From an uncultured Clostridia bacterium (GTDB lineage Bacteria; Bacillota; Clostridia; Christensenellales; Borkfalkiaceae): a stretch of 64,000 nt of DNA. The position numbers and the translations under genes are program-made. The DNA is taken from the NCBI GenBank assembly GCA_934247935.1, contig CAKQKE010000004.1, forward strand, positions 124,001 through 188,000, written 5' to 3'. Shown piece after piece: positions 52,153 to 59,992 of this stretch (its first letter is position 1; the number at the start of each line of letters is the position of its first letter). The notes under the pieces were generated by a model that saw only the letters and a program-made list of their open reading frames with translations, did no database searches and had not been told where the DNA came from.

Positions 52153-53557
52153 AGCGAAAAAGGAAATTGAAAGGACGGTCAGGGCATATTTAAGAAAAGA
52201 CGAGTACGGTTATTATTGTATGGACGGTTTAAGACAACGCCCCATACTTTTAATTGGTGCGCCCGGTATAGGAAAAACCGCGATAGTCGGGCAGTTGGCG
52301 CATGAAATGGGTATTGGTTTTGTCAGTTACACAATTACGCACCACACTCGTCAGTCGGCAATAGGTCTGCCGTATATTCAAAAGAAAACTTACGGCGGCA
52401 AAGAATATTCCGTTACCGAATTTACAATGAGCGAAATAATTGCTTCCGTTTACGATGCAATAGAAACACAGGGGAAAAAAGAAGGGATATTGTTTATCGA
52501 CGAAATCAACTGCGTATCCGAAACTTTAGCCCCCGCCATGCTCGAATTATTGCAAAACAAAAAATTCGGTCCGCATAAAATACCGGAGGGTTGGATACTC
52601 GTATCTGCCGGCAATCCTGCCGAATATAATAAATCCGTAAGAGATTTCGACGTGGCGACGCTCGACAGGGTGAGAAAAATCGAGGTCGAACCCGACTTTA
52701 CCGTGTGGAAAAAGTATGCGACCGATAAAATGCTTTGCCCGTCGGTGCTTTATTATTTATCGCTAAATCCCGAGTGTTTTTTCGTGATTGAAAAGGATGT
52801 CGACGGCTATAAATACGTCACCGCGAGAGGGTGGGAAGACTTGTCGGTCACGCTGACGGAATACAAAAATCTCGGCGAAGAAATTACTTTGGATTTTGTA
52901 AAACAGTTTGTGAAAACAGATAAAATCGCCGCGGGATTTTACAGATATTATTCGATATACGAAAAGTATAAAACCAAATACAATCTTGAAGAAGTATTAA
53001 AAGGAGGAGTGAAATACTCGGCAAAAGACTTTGAAAATTCCACTTTCGACGAAAGGTTTGCCATTGTGGAAATTTTTGTTTCTATGCTTACTTCGATTGC
53101 AAAAAATGTTATGATTACACACACCGTTATCGATAAAATAGACAGTTTTTATCAAAATAAAGACAACGAACAGTATTTAAAAACCATTTCAAACGGCATC
53201 GAAAACGGCACGCTTGGCGTAAGAGATAAAGAGGTTTATAAAATACTTTTGTCTCAAAAGGACAAGACTATAAGTGAAGTAAAAAGCGGATTGGAAGACA
53301 AAATTTTGTCGCTTAAAGGCGAGTTTAATTACAGTGTGGAAAATGCCTTTGCCTTTGTCGAGAATTGTTTTTCGGTCGGGCAGGAAATGACCGCGCTTTT
53401 AATCAACCTGATATCCGACGCAGATTTTATTTCTTGCGTTGCGGACTGCGGTTGCGAAATTTTTTATAAATACAACGAGTTGTTGCTTGTGGATGAAAAA
53501 AGCGAAACTTTAAAAAGGCAAGCGGCAGAATTGCTGAAACAAAACGCCGATAAGTGA
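52139..53557 (+). CDS. MoxR-like AAA+ ATPase
   Basis: A 472-residue AAA+ ATPase (AAA_5/MoxR type). Walker A is GAPGIGKTAI near 39-48, followed by the pore-loop region HHTRQSAIGLPYIQKK. Walker B is ILFIDEINCVSE near 120-131, sensor 1 is LVSAGNPAEYN, and the arginine-finger region DRVRKIEVEPD follows. All ATPase motifs are intact. The C-terminal 180 residues are helical and unassigned. It closes the DUF4116-VWA-MoxR operon, overlapping the VWA gene by 14 bases. Such pairs remodel protein complexes or help insert metal cofactors; the client here is not apparent. Confidence 0.9.
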   Translation: MNIIEAKKEIERTVRAYLRKDEYGYYCMDGLRQRPILLIGAPGIGKTAIVGQLAHEMGIGFVSYTITHHTRQSAIGLPYIQKKTYGGKEYSVTEFTMSEIIASVYDAIETQGKKEGILFIDEINCVSETLAPAMLELLQNKKFGPHKIPEGWILVSAGNPAEYNKSVRDFDVATLDRVRKIEVEPDFTVWKKYATDKMLCPSVLYYLSLNPECFFVIEKDVDGYKYVTARGWEDLSVTLTEYKNLGEEITLDFVKQFVKTDKIAAGFYRYYSIYEKYKTKYNLEEVLKGGVKYSAKDFENSTFDERFAIVEIFVSMLTSIAKNVMITHTVIDKIDSFYQNKDNEQYLKTISNGIENGTLGVRDKEVYKILLSQKDKTISEVKSGLEDKILSLKGEFNYSVENAFAFVENCFSVGQEMTALLINLISDADFISCVADCGCEIFYKYNELLLVDEKSETLKRQAAELLKQNADK

Positions 53558-53930
53558 TTGCCGGCAAGTAATTATCGGGAATAAATTGTCGTCAAGATGA
53601 AAAATGTTTTACCCTTAAAAATTCGCCCCAAAAATTGCCGAGCAGTAATTAAAACGGCGGTAAAATATTAATTTACCTATTTTATTTGATTTATATATAA
53701 ACTTTGTGGTATACTTAACAATGTTGTTTGCAGCGACCGGAATAAGCAAACGATCAGACTTATCGGCGTTTTAACAACTCATTAAAAAATAAACGGTTTA
53801 ATTTTAAATAATCAACTTAAAATAAAACGGCTTAACAAAGACGCAAAACGCCGTATATACCACGTTAGGAGCATATTGCAGTTTATATATCGCAGTTAAA
53901 AACGTTTATAAAATTCGGGAAGGAGAAAAT
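53558..53930. other. Intergenic region and leader before the exonuclease gene
   Basis: A possible promoter, TTGATT at 53686-53691 with TATACT at 53710-53715 (18-base spacer), leaves a leader of about 210 bases. The gene starts after GGAAGGAGA. No riboswitch or RNA was recognised. Confidence 0.45.
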
Positions 53931-55007
53931 ATGAAAATACTGTCAATGGACGTCGAAAGTTGCACGGGTAAGTTTACCAATGCAAGCATATGCAGTTTCG
54001 GTTATTGCATTTCCGACGAAAATTTTAATATAATAGAACAAAAGGACGTCATCATTAACCCCATTCCCAAAAAGTTTTTCAACGGCAGAGCGCAAAAGGC
54101 GGGTATTCAACTCGCTTATCCCGAAGAAGTTTTTAGAAAAAGTTACCGTTTTGACCATTATTACAACGAAATAGCCACTCTTTTCGAGGATGCGCTTGTG
54201 ATTGGTTTTGCCATTGACAACGACGTGAAATATGTAAACGACGCATGCGATTATTTTCATAAAAAAAGAATTAAATACAGGTTCTTGGACGTGCAAATTT
54301 TGCACAGAGTAGTCAACGATTTGCCCAACTGCATCGGTCTTGCGGCGGCGGGACAACAACTTCACGAAGATTTTGTGTCTCACAGGTCGGATGAAGACGC
54401 ACGTATGACGTTGTTACTGCTTAAAAACGTTTGCGAAACGGCGGGACTCGGCATAGAAGAAGTTGCCGAAAAATATTGCGTTACGTTCGGCGAAAACAAG
54501 GAAAACGACTTTACGCCATGCATCGCTAAATCGGATGAACTTAAAAAACTCTCTAAAAACAGAACTAAAAACAAAAACATTCTCATACACAATTTTCTTG
54601 AAAAAATTGCTCGCTCCAAAAGAGTTTACGGCGGTAAATTCGCACGCAAAAAAATTTGTTTTTCAAAAGAAATTTTAAGCGGAGACGTAGACCTTGTAAG
54701 AAAGATGATTAAGCGTATTTATTCTTCAGGCGGCAAGTTTGTGATGAATATGGAAAGCGCAAACATTTTCGTGACTGAAAACAGCGAAAAATTTATCAAT
54801 GAAACACCGCTCGGAGAAAGAACGAACGACAAAGGAAGCGAAGTTTTTGTGTATGAATACGAAGATTTTTTAAAGGAAATTTTACCGCTCGAAGAGGTTG
54901 ATTTTTCTTCGGACGAACAAATTATTAAAAGGCATTACAGGCGGCTTGAAAATGCCACACAAAAAAATAATCAAGCGAAAAAGACGCAAAACCGACATAC
55001 GTATTGA
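53931..55007 (+). CDS. DEDDh exonuclease with probable C-terminal BRCT domain
   Basis: A 358-residue protein. Residues 1-175 match the DnaQ/RNase T-like exonuclease fold: SMDVES (DxE) near 5-10, FAIDNDVKYV near 90-99 (second Asp), and SHRSDEDARMT near 148-158 (HxxxD), so the DEDDh set is present. Residues 225-310 (KKICFSKEILSGDVDLVRKM, then GGKFVMNMESANIFVTENSE) resemble a BRCT domain, an arrangement seen in some bacterial exonucleases; this part is inference. The C-terminal 40 residues are basic. The last four codons and the stop lie in palindromic copy F, so the present C-terminus was probably set by that element. Substrate unknown. Confidence 0.78.
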   Translation: MKILSMDVESCTGKFTNASICSFGYCISDENFNIIEQKDVIINPIPKKFFNGRAQKAGIQLAYPEEVFRKSYRFDHYYNEIATLFEDALVIGFAIDNDVKYVNDACDYFHKKRIKYRFLDVQILHRVVNDLPNCIGLAAAGQQLHEDFVSHRSDEDARMTLLLLKNVCETAGLGIEEVAEKYCVTFGENKENDFTPCIAKSDELKKLSKNRTKNKNILIHNFLEKIARSKRVYGGKFARKKICFSKEILSGDVDLVRKMIKRIYSSGGKFVMNMESANIFVTENSEKFINETPLGERTNDKGSEVFVYEYEDFLKEILPLEEVDFSSDEQIIKRHYRRLENATQKNNQAKKTQNRHTY

Positions 55008-55029
55008 GTAAAGTTGACAGTTTTACGTA
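54986..55029 (+). repeat. TACGTA palindromic element, copy F (overlaps the exonuclease stop codon)
   Basis: The core TACGTA lies at 54998-55003. The right half reads GTATTGAGTAAAGTTGACA. The TGA stop of the exonuclease gene (55005-55007) lies within it, and mntP starts at 55078. Confidence 0.75.
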
Positions 55030-55077
55030 AAATATAAAATAACATCGCTGTAAAAGCGGCATTCATGGAGAAACGAT

Positions 55078-55653
55078 ATGGGTTTATTGGATATTGTTAT
55101 TTTATCGGTAGGGCTTGCGATGGACGCATTTGCCGTATCGATATGTAAAGGTTTGTCGGTGGAAAAAGCGGAAGCGAAAGGATATCTTGCGGTCGGTATC
55201 TGGTTTGGTTTATTTCAGGCGATAATGCCGCTTATAGGGTATTTTTTGAGTTCGGCATTTGAAAAAACAGTGGATTCCGTTGACCATTGGATAGCGTTTA
55301 TTTTGCTTGTTTTAATCGGTGCAAACATGATTAAAGAAGCGTTTTCCAAAAGCGAAGAGGCAAAAGACGCAAGTTTTTCGCTTAAAACAATGCTTGTGCT
55401 TGCATTTGCGACGAGTATAGACGCGTTGGCTGTAGGTGTTACGCTTGCACTTACACCCCAAAAACTGAATATTTTCGTTTCGGTGGGAATTATCGGTTTA
55501 ATCACAGCGTTTATATCGATGGCGGGATTTAAAGTCGGCAACTTGTTCGGTTCTAAATACAAATCGAAAGCGGAATTTGTCGGCGGCGTAATTTTAATTC
55601 TTTTAGGTATAAAAATTCTTATCGAAGGACTTACCGGCATAACGCTGTTTTAG
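55078..55653 (+). CDS. mntP: Manganese efflux pump MntP
   Basis: A 191-residue inner membrane protein with six predicted helices in two homologous halves. Hallmarks are the acidic VGLAMDAFAVSICKGL near 11-26 and ATSIDALAVGVTLAL near 110-124. MntP exports manganese and protects against its excess. No yybP-ykoY manganese riboswitch was recognised in the 70-base upstream gap, which instead holds palindromic copy F. GGAGAAACG precedes the ATG, and a terminator follows. Confidence 0.94.
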   Translation: MGLLDIVILSVGLAMDAFAVSICKGLSVEKAEAKGYLAVGIWFGLFQAIMPLIGYFLSSAFEKTVDSVDHWIAFILLVLIGANMIKEAFSKSEEAKDASFSLKTMLVLAFATSIDALAVGVTLALTPQKLNIFVSVGIIGLITAFISMAGFKVGNLFGSKYKSKAEFVGGVILILLGIKILIEGLTGITLF

Positions 55654-55700
55654 GAAATATGTCGGCTTTTCGATAAAAATTAATTTCGCACATAAAAATC

Positions 55701-55732
55701 AAGGCAATGAAAATAATCGTTGCCTTTTTCTT
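55701..55732 (+). terminator. Rho-independent terminator after mntP
   Basis: A 7-bp stem (55701-55707 with 55720-55726) with a 12-base loop, followed by a TTTC TTTT tract. Confidence 0.75.
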
Positions 55733-55850
55733 TTACTCAAAAAATTTGATAACAAGTAAAATCTCATTGCAAAATACGTCAAAATACCGTAAAATACAAA
55801 ACCGCCGAAAAATCACCAACTACCGTATAAAATTCAACGAAAAAAATAAT

Positions 55851-55886
55851 AAAAACCCGCCGCATCCATAAAAAATGCGACGGGTA
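55851..55886 (-). terminator. Rho-independent terminator of leuS (minus strand)
   Basis: Read on the minus strand, a 10-bp stem (ACCCGTCGCAT with ATGCGGCGGGT, one G-U pair) is followed by a run of T. Confidence 0.85.
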
Positions 55887-55945
55887 ATAATATTATAGAA
55901 TTTTCTATAAAGACAAAACCCTTTACAAAAATCCGGTAAATAGTT

Positions 55946-58372
55946 TTAGCAAATTATATTGATAAGTCTGCCTTTAATTATTATAAATTTCTTTACGGGT
56001 TTGTCGGCAACGTTCTTTTTGACGATATCGTCGTTTAAAACGAGTTGTTTAATGGCTTCCTCGTCCGCGTCGGACGGAATTTCCATTTTCGTTTTGATTT
56101 TGCTGTTTACCTGAATAGCGTATTCAACACAGTCCTTTACAAGGGCGTTTTCATTGAATTCGGGGTATTTTTCAAGGAATATCGACTTTTTATGTCCTCT
56201 TGAAGACCACAATTCTTCCGAGAAGTGAGGGGCGAGCGGCGCAAGCAATTTAAGAAGGTCGTCTACGCACTCGTTCAGGAATTTCAAGTTTTTCGTTTCG
56301 AGGTCGTCGTATCTGATGATTGCTTTTACGTATTCCATAATTCTTGCAATCGCCGAGTTGAAACCGAAGTTATTCATGTTGTTGTCGACGTTTTTAATAG
56401 TATAGTTGCGCACGTAATCGAGATCTTTCTCGTTTGTTCCGTAAGCCGTTACGTCGTTGTTTGTTTCGGCATTGATTTTGAGAACGGTTCTTTCGACTCT
56501 GTCCAAAAATCTTGCAACGGCGACTATACCGTCGTCGCTCCATGCGCCGCCTTCGGTATAAGCAAAGCCGAACATAAGGTACATTCTGAACACGTCCGAA
56601 CCGTATTGTTCTATATAAGAGTCGGGTGAAATTACGTTTCCCTTGGACTTGCTCATTCTGTTGCCGTCAGGTCCTAAAATGATACCCTGGTGGGTGAGCG
56701 ACTTAAACGGCTCGTCAAAGTTGAGATATCCCATATCCCTGAGTGCCTTCGTGAAGAAACGAGCATACAAAAGGTGCATACAAGCGTGTTCGGGTCCGCC
56801 GACGTATTTGTCGACGGGCAACATTTTGTTGATAATATCGGGATTAAACGGCATTTCGCTGTTTTTACTGTCGGGATAACGGAGATAATACCAACTCGAA
56901 CAAACGAAAGTATCCAAAGTGTCGGGGTCTCTCCTTGCGTCTTTGCCGCACTTGGGGCACTTGCAGTTCATAAATTCTTCGCATTTTTCAAGCGGGGATT
57001 TTCCGTCGGGTTTAAATTCTACGTTGTACGGAAGTTCTACCGGCAAATCTTTATAAGGTACGGGTACGACGCCGCATTCGGGACAGTGTATCACGGGAAT
57101 CGGCGCACCCCAATATCTTTGTCTCGATACAAGCCAGTCTCTCAATCTGTAATTTACTTTAAAGTTTGCTTTATCTTTCGCATTGAGGTCGGCGATAATT
57201 GCGCGCCTTGCCTCTTCGCTGGTGAGTCCGTCGTGTTTCAGACTGCCTACAAGCACGCCGTCTTCGCAGTAAGGAAGGGTGTCGTCGCCGTTTATGTTGT
57301 GAATAACTTGCACTACGGGTATGCCGTACTTTTTAGCAAAGGCGAAATCTCTCTCGTCGTGAGCGGGTACGCCCATGACGCAACCTGAGCCGTAAGTAGC
57401 CAAAACGTAGTCTGCGGCATAAATGGGCACTTTTTTGTTGTTTATAGGGTTGATTGCATATGCGCCCGTAAAGACGCCCGTCTTTTCTCTTGTGGAAGAA
57501 AGCCTGTCTATTTCGGTAATTTTAGCCGTCTCTTCGATGTATTTATCGACAGCCTCTTTTTGTTCGGGTGTGACGATTTGTTTTACAAGTTCGTGTTCGG
57601 GGGCGATTGCCACGTATGTCACGCCGTAAAGCGTGTCGGCACGGGTGGTAAAGCACACGAAGGGAAGTCCGCTTTCGGTGGTAAATTTAATTTCGCCGCC
57701 CGTGGATTTGCCTATCCAGTGCCTTTGCATCGCCTTTGTTCTTTCGGGCCAATCCAGATTGTCGAGACCTTGTAAAAGTTCTTCTGCGTATTGAGTGATT
57801 TTAAAAAACCATTGAGTGAGGTTTTTCTTATAAACGACCGTGCCGCATCTTTCGCAAACTCCGTCAACTACCTGTTCGTTGGCGAGGACGGTGTTGCAAC
57901 TCGGACACCAGTTGACTGGGGCTTGTTTTCTGTATGCAAGTCCGTTTTCGTAAAGTTTTAAAAACATCCATTGCGTCCACTTGTAATAATCGGGCATACA
58001 AGTCTTGATTTCCGCACTCCAATCGAACATTGCGCCCATGGCTTTAAGTTGTTGTTCCATTGTTTCGATGTTTTTAAGAGTGCTGTCCTTTGGGTGAACG
58101 CCTGTTTTTATAGCATAGTTTTCTGCGGGCAAACCGAAAGCGTCAAAGCCCATCGGCTGAAACACCTCATATCCTTTCATCTTTTTATATCTTGCATAAC
58201 TGTCGGTGGGTCCGTAATTATACCAGTGTCCCACGTGAAGTTTTGCTCCCGAAGGGTACGAAAACATTTCAAGACAGTAAAACTTTTTATCAATATTTTT
58301 ACGATTAAAATAATTGATTTTATCTTTTTCCCATTTAGCCTGCCATTTCTTTTCTATTTGCTTCATGTCCAT
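55946..58372 (-). CDS. leuS: Leucyl-tRNA synthetase
   Basis: An 808-residue class I aminoacyl-tRNA synthetase. The HIGH motif is HVGH in SYPSGAKLHVGHWYNYGPTD (about residue 36-55), KMSKS reads RMSKS in GNRMSKSKGNVISPD, and a zinc-binding CPSC...CERC and CPEC...CPKC pair are seen. The CP1 editing domain (TTRADTLYGVTYVAIAPEH) is intact. Length is that of bacterial LeuS. AAAGGAGG precedes the ATG. No T-box leader was recognised upstream. The gene runs against the direction of its neighbours. Confidence 0.97.
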   Translation of the reverse strand: MDMKQIEKKWQAKWEKDKINYFNRKNIDKKFYCLEMFSYPSGAKLHVGHWYNYGPTDSYARYKKMKGYEVFQPMGFDAFGLPAENYAIKTGVHPKDSTLKNIETMEQQLKAMGAMFDWSAEIKTCMPDYYKWTQWMFLKLYENGLAYRKQAPVNWCPSCNTVLANEQVVDGVCERCGTVVYKKNLTQWFFKITQYAEELLQGLDNLDWPERTKAMQRHWIGKSTGGEIKFTTESGLPFVCFTTRADTLYGVTYVAIAPEHELVKQIVTPEQKEAVDKYIEETAKITEIDRLSSTREKTGVFTGAYAINPINNKKVPIYAADYVLATYGSGCVMGVPAHDERDFAFAKKYGIPVVQVIHNINGDDTLPYCEDGVLVGSLKHDGLTSEEARRAIIADLNAKDKANFKVNYRLRDWLVSRQRYWGAPIPVIHCPECGVVPVPYKDLPVELPYNVEFKPDGKSPLEKCEEFMNCKCPKCGKDARRDPDTLDTFVCSSWYYLRYPDSKNSEMPFNPDIINKMLPVDKYVGGPEHACMHLLYARFFTKALRDMGYLNFDEPFKSLTHQGIILGPDGNRMSKSKGNVISPDSYIEQYGSDVFRMYLMFGFAYTEGGAWSDDGIVAVARFLDRVERTVLKINAETNNDVTAYGTNEKDLDYVRNYTIKNVDNNMNNFGFNSAIARIMEYVKAIIRYDDLETKNLKFLNECVDDLLKLLAPLAPHFSEELWSSRGHKKSIFLEKYPEFNENALVKDCVEYAIQVNSKIKTKMEIPSDADEEAIKQLVLNDDIVKKNVADKPVKKFIIIKGRLINIIC

Positions 58373-58491
58373 AAAAGGAAACCTCCTTTTGTTGCTGTGA
58401 ATATTATTTTCCGTATAATTATATCATTATTTTCGTATTTTTGCTACTGTTTTGAGACAAACAAAAAATAAAATTACATTTTTAAATAATC

Positions 58492-58520
58492 TTGACAAAT
58501 TTACGTGTATTAATTATAAT
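58492..58520 (+). promoter_or_regulatory. Perfect consensus promoter before the 158-bp tandem repeat
   Basis: TTGACA at 58492-58497, exactly 17 bases, TATAAT at 58515-58520. Transcription would start at about 58527, at the beginning of the tandem repeat, and run towards the lipoprotein gene at 59005, giving a leader of about 480 bases or a separate RNA. Confidence 0.75.
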
Positions 58521-58836
58521 ATAAACTACAAGAAGTAAATTTTGAAACGAGTTCAAAATTTTGCGCTGACGCGCTCGCAAAGTTGGCACTTTGCACTTCT
58601 AAGTTTGAAAAAACATCGGTTTTGCTTGAAAATACGCTCGCTGTTTCTCGCGTGCTTTCAGACAAAACTTTAGTTATTATAAACTACAAGAAGTAAATTT
58701 TGAAACGAGTTCAAAATTTTGCGCTAACGCGCTCGCAAAGTTGGCACTTTGCACTTCTAAGTTTGAAAAAACATCGGTTTTGCTTGAAAATACGCTCGAT
58801 GTTTCTCGCGTGCTTTCAGACAAAACTTCTGTTATT
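58521..58836 (+). repeat. Two tandem copies of a 158-bp unit
   Basis: The copies start at about 58521 and 58679 and differ at only a few positions (G/A at 58568/58726 and near 58640/58798). Each contains inverted repeats such as AATTTTGAA/TTCAAAATT and GCGCTCGC. On the minus strand each copy has an open peptide stretch ending in TAG. Not recognised as a known RNA. Confidence 0.92.
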
Positions 58837-58837
58837 A

Positions 58838-58898
58838 TAAGAAATTGAAAACTTGCTTGCAATGGTTTACAATTTCGCATATTGCAAACAAAGTTGCA
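58838..58898 (+). repeat. Dispersed repeat, copy 2
   Basis: Similar by eye to 45566-45626 over about 60 bases (shared AACTTGCTTGCAATGGTTTA and ATTTCGCATATTG). It directly follows the 158-bp tandem repeat. Confidence 0.7.
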
Positions 58899-59004
58899 GT
58901 TATTGCAAAATGTGTAAAAACTAAGTGCATTCACAATAAAAAATAAAATCTTATTGCGACTTGTGTTTAATAAATTTAATAAAACCGTCAGGAGGGCTTT
59001 AATT

Positions 59005-59703
59005 ATGAAAAAAGTTTGTAAATTATTATGCTCGATACTTATTATGGTAACGGTGTTTGTTATGACTTCGTGTACAAACACGATAAGTATCGACTTCAGC
59101 AACAAATTGGCAAATACCAACGAATATTCGTTTAACATTGTGTATACCGACTCACAACAAGAAACGCCTATTTATATTTCTTGTTATGCAAAAGACGGCA
59201 GTTATGCTTACAGATTTTCCAAAAACAGTTTTGACGACGGAAAACTTGCATACAGACAAATATTTTCCGACAAAACGTTTTATGAAATAAGCGAATCGAA
59301 AACGCTCGGCGTGTGGACCGGAGAATATAAAAAGACCGAAGAAGTAGACGTGACTTATGAAGGAAACTTTATGTACAAATATACCACGAGCATCACTTCG
59401 GGCAGTTTTCTCACTCTTTTCCAAAAGGGCAAAGAAGTGGAGTACAACGGCGTAACTTGCAGACAGTTTGACTTTGCTTACGACGGAAAGGCTTACACTT
59501 ACGTGTTTGAAAACGAAACCTCGAATTTGTTAAAATTTGTACTCACGACCGAAGATAACGTAAAAACTTTGGAATATTCCGATTATAAATTTGAGAATAT
59601 CGATACCGATTGTTTGGAAATCCCTTCCACAAGCATAGGTAGCGACGGAGTACAGTTGTACAGAGAAGTAGAGCAACTTACTTATGAATTCCGCATAGCG
59701 TAA
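59005..59703 (+). CDS. Hypothetical lipoprotein
   Basis: A 232-residue exported lipoprotein of unknown function. The start is ATG 59005 after CAGGAGGG. The signal peptide MKKVCKLLCSILIMVTVFVMTSC ends in a lipobox Cys. The mature part is rich in beta-type segments with aromatic residues (DGSYAYRFSKNSFDDGKLAYRQIFSDKTFYEIS, then KAYTYVFENETSNLLKFVLTTED), suggesting a secreted beta-sheet domain. No catalytic motif is seen. An in-frame upstream start at 58954 would add 17 residues before the signal peptide and lacks a ribosome site. Confidence 0.8.
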   Translation: MKKVCKLLCSILIMVTVFVMTSCTNTISIDFSNKLANTNEYSFNIVYTDSQQETPIYISCYAKDGSYAYRFSKNSFDDGKLAYRQIFSDKTFYEISESKTLGVWTGEYKKTEEVDVTYEGNFMYKYTTSITSGSFLTLFQKGKEVEYNGVTCRQFDFAYDGKAYTYVFENETSNLLKFVLTTEDNVKTLEYSDYKFENIDTDCLEIPSTSIGSDGVQLYREVEQLTYEFRIA

Positions 59704-59737
59704 TTTTGCAAAAACTAAAATTTAAAACAAATAAAAT

Positions 59738-59766
59738 AAGAGTTCGACTTTTTGTCGGACTCTTTT
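59738..59766 (+). terminator. Rho-independent terminator after the lipoprotein gene
   Basis: An 11-bp stem (59738-59748 with 59754-59764, one G-U pair) with a TTTTT loop, followed by TTAC. Confidence 0.75.
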
Positions 59767-59933
59767 ACTGTCTATATATAAAATGCAGTGCGACTGTCGG
59801 GTTTACACGATACGGTTGTCGCAAAAACGACAATTTTGTTTATTTAAAAATCAAGGTACACCGAGAAACAACAGTATGACAATACAAAGTTTTTATAATT
59901 AGTAAATAGCGCGCCTTATATTTATAATCTTAA

Positions 59934-59962
59934 TTGACAAAAATAATAAAATATAGTATTAT
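59934..59962 (+). promoter_or_regulatory. Sigma-A promoter of the PAP2 phosphatase gene
   Basis: TTGACA at 59934-59939, 17 bases, TATTAT at 59957-59962. Confidence 0.7.
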
Positions 59963-59992
59963 TTTATATATAAAAATATAAACGAGGAAGTT

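Noticed and set aside
55008..55077. yybP-ykoY manganese riboswitch before mntP
   Set aside because: The upstream gap is only 70 bases and holds palindromic copy F; the conserved riboswitch loops are not seen.
58373..58500. T-box leader for leuS
   Set aside because: No T-box core sequence or specifier structure could be recognised on the minus strand upstream of leuS.
58677..59138. Minus-strand reading frame across the second 158-bp repeat and the lipoprotein signal region
   Set aside because: It lacks a ribosome site, overlaps the well-supported lipoprotein gene on the other strand and is mostly hydrophobic. The peptide shared between the repeat copies is mentioned in the findings only as a possible remnant.
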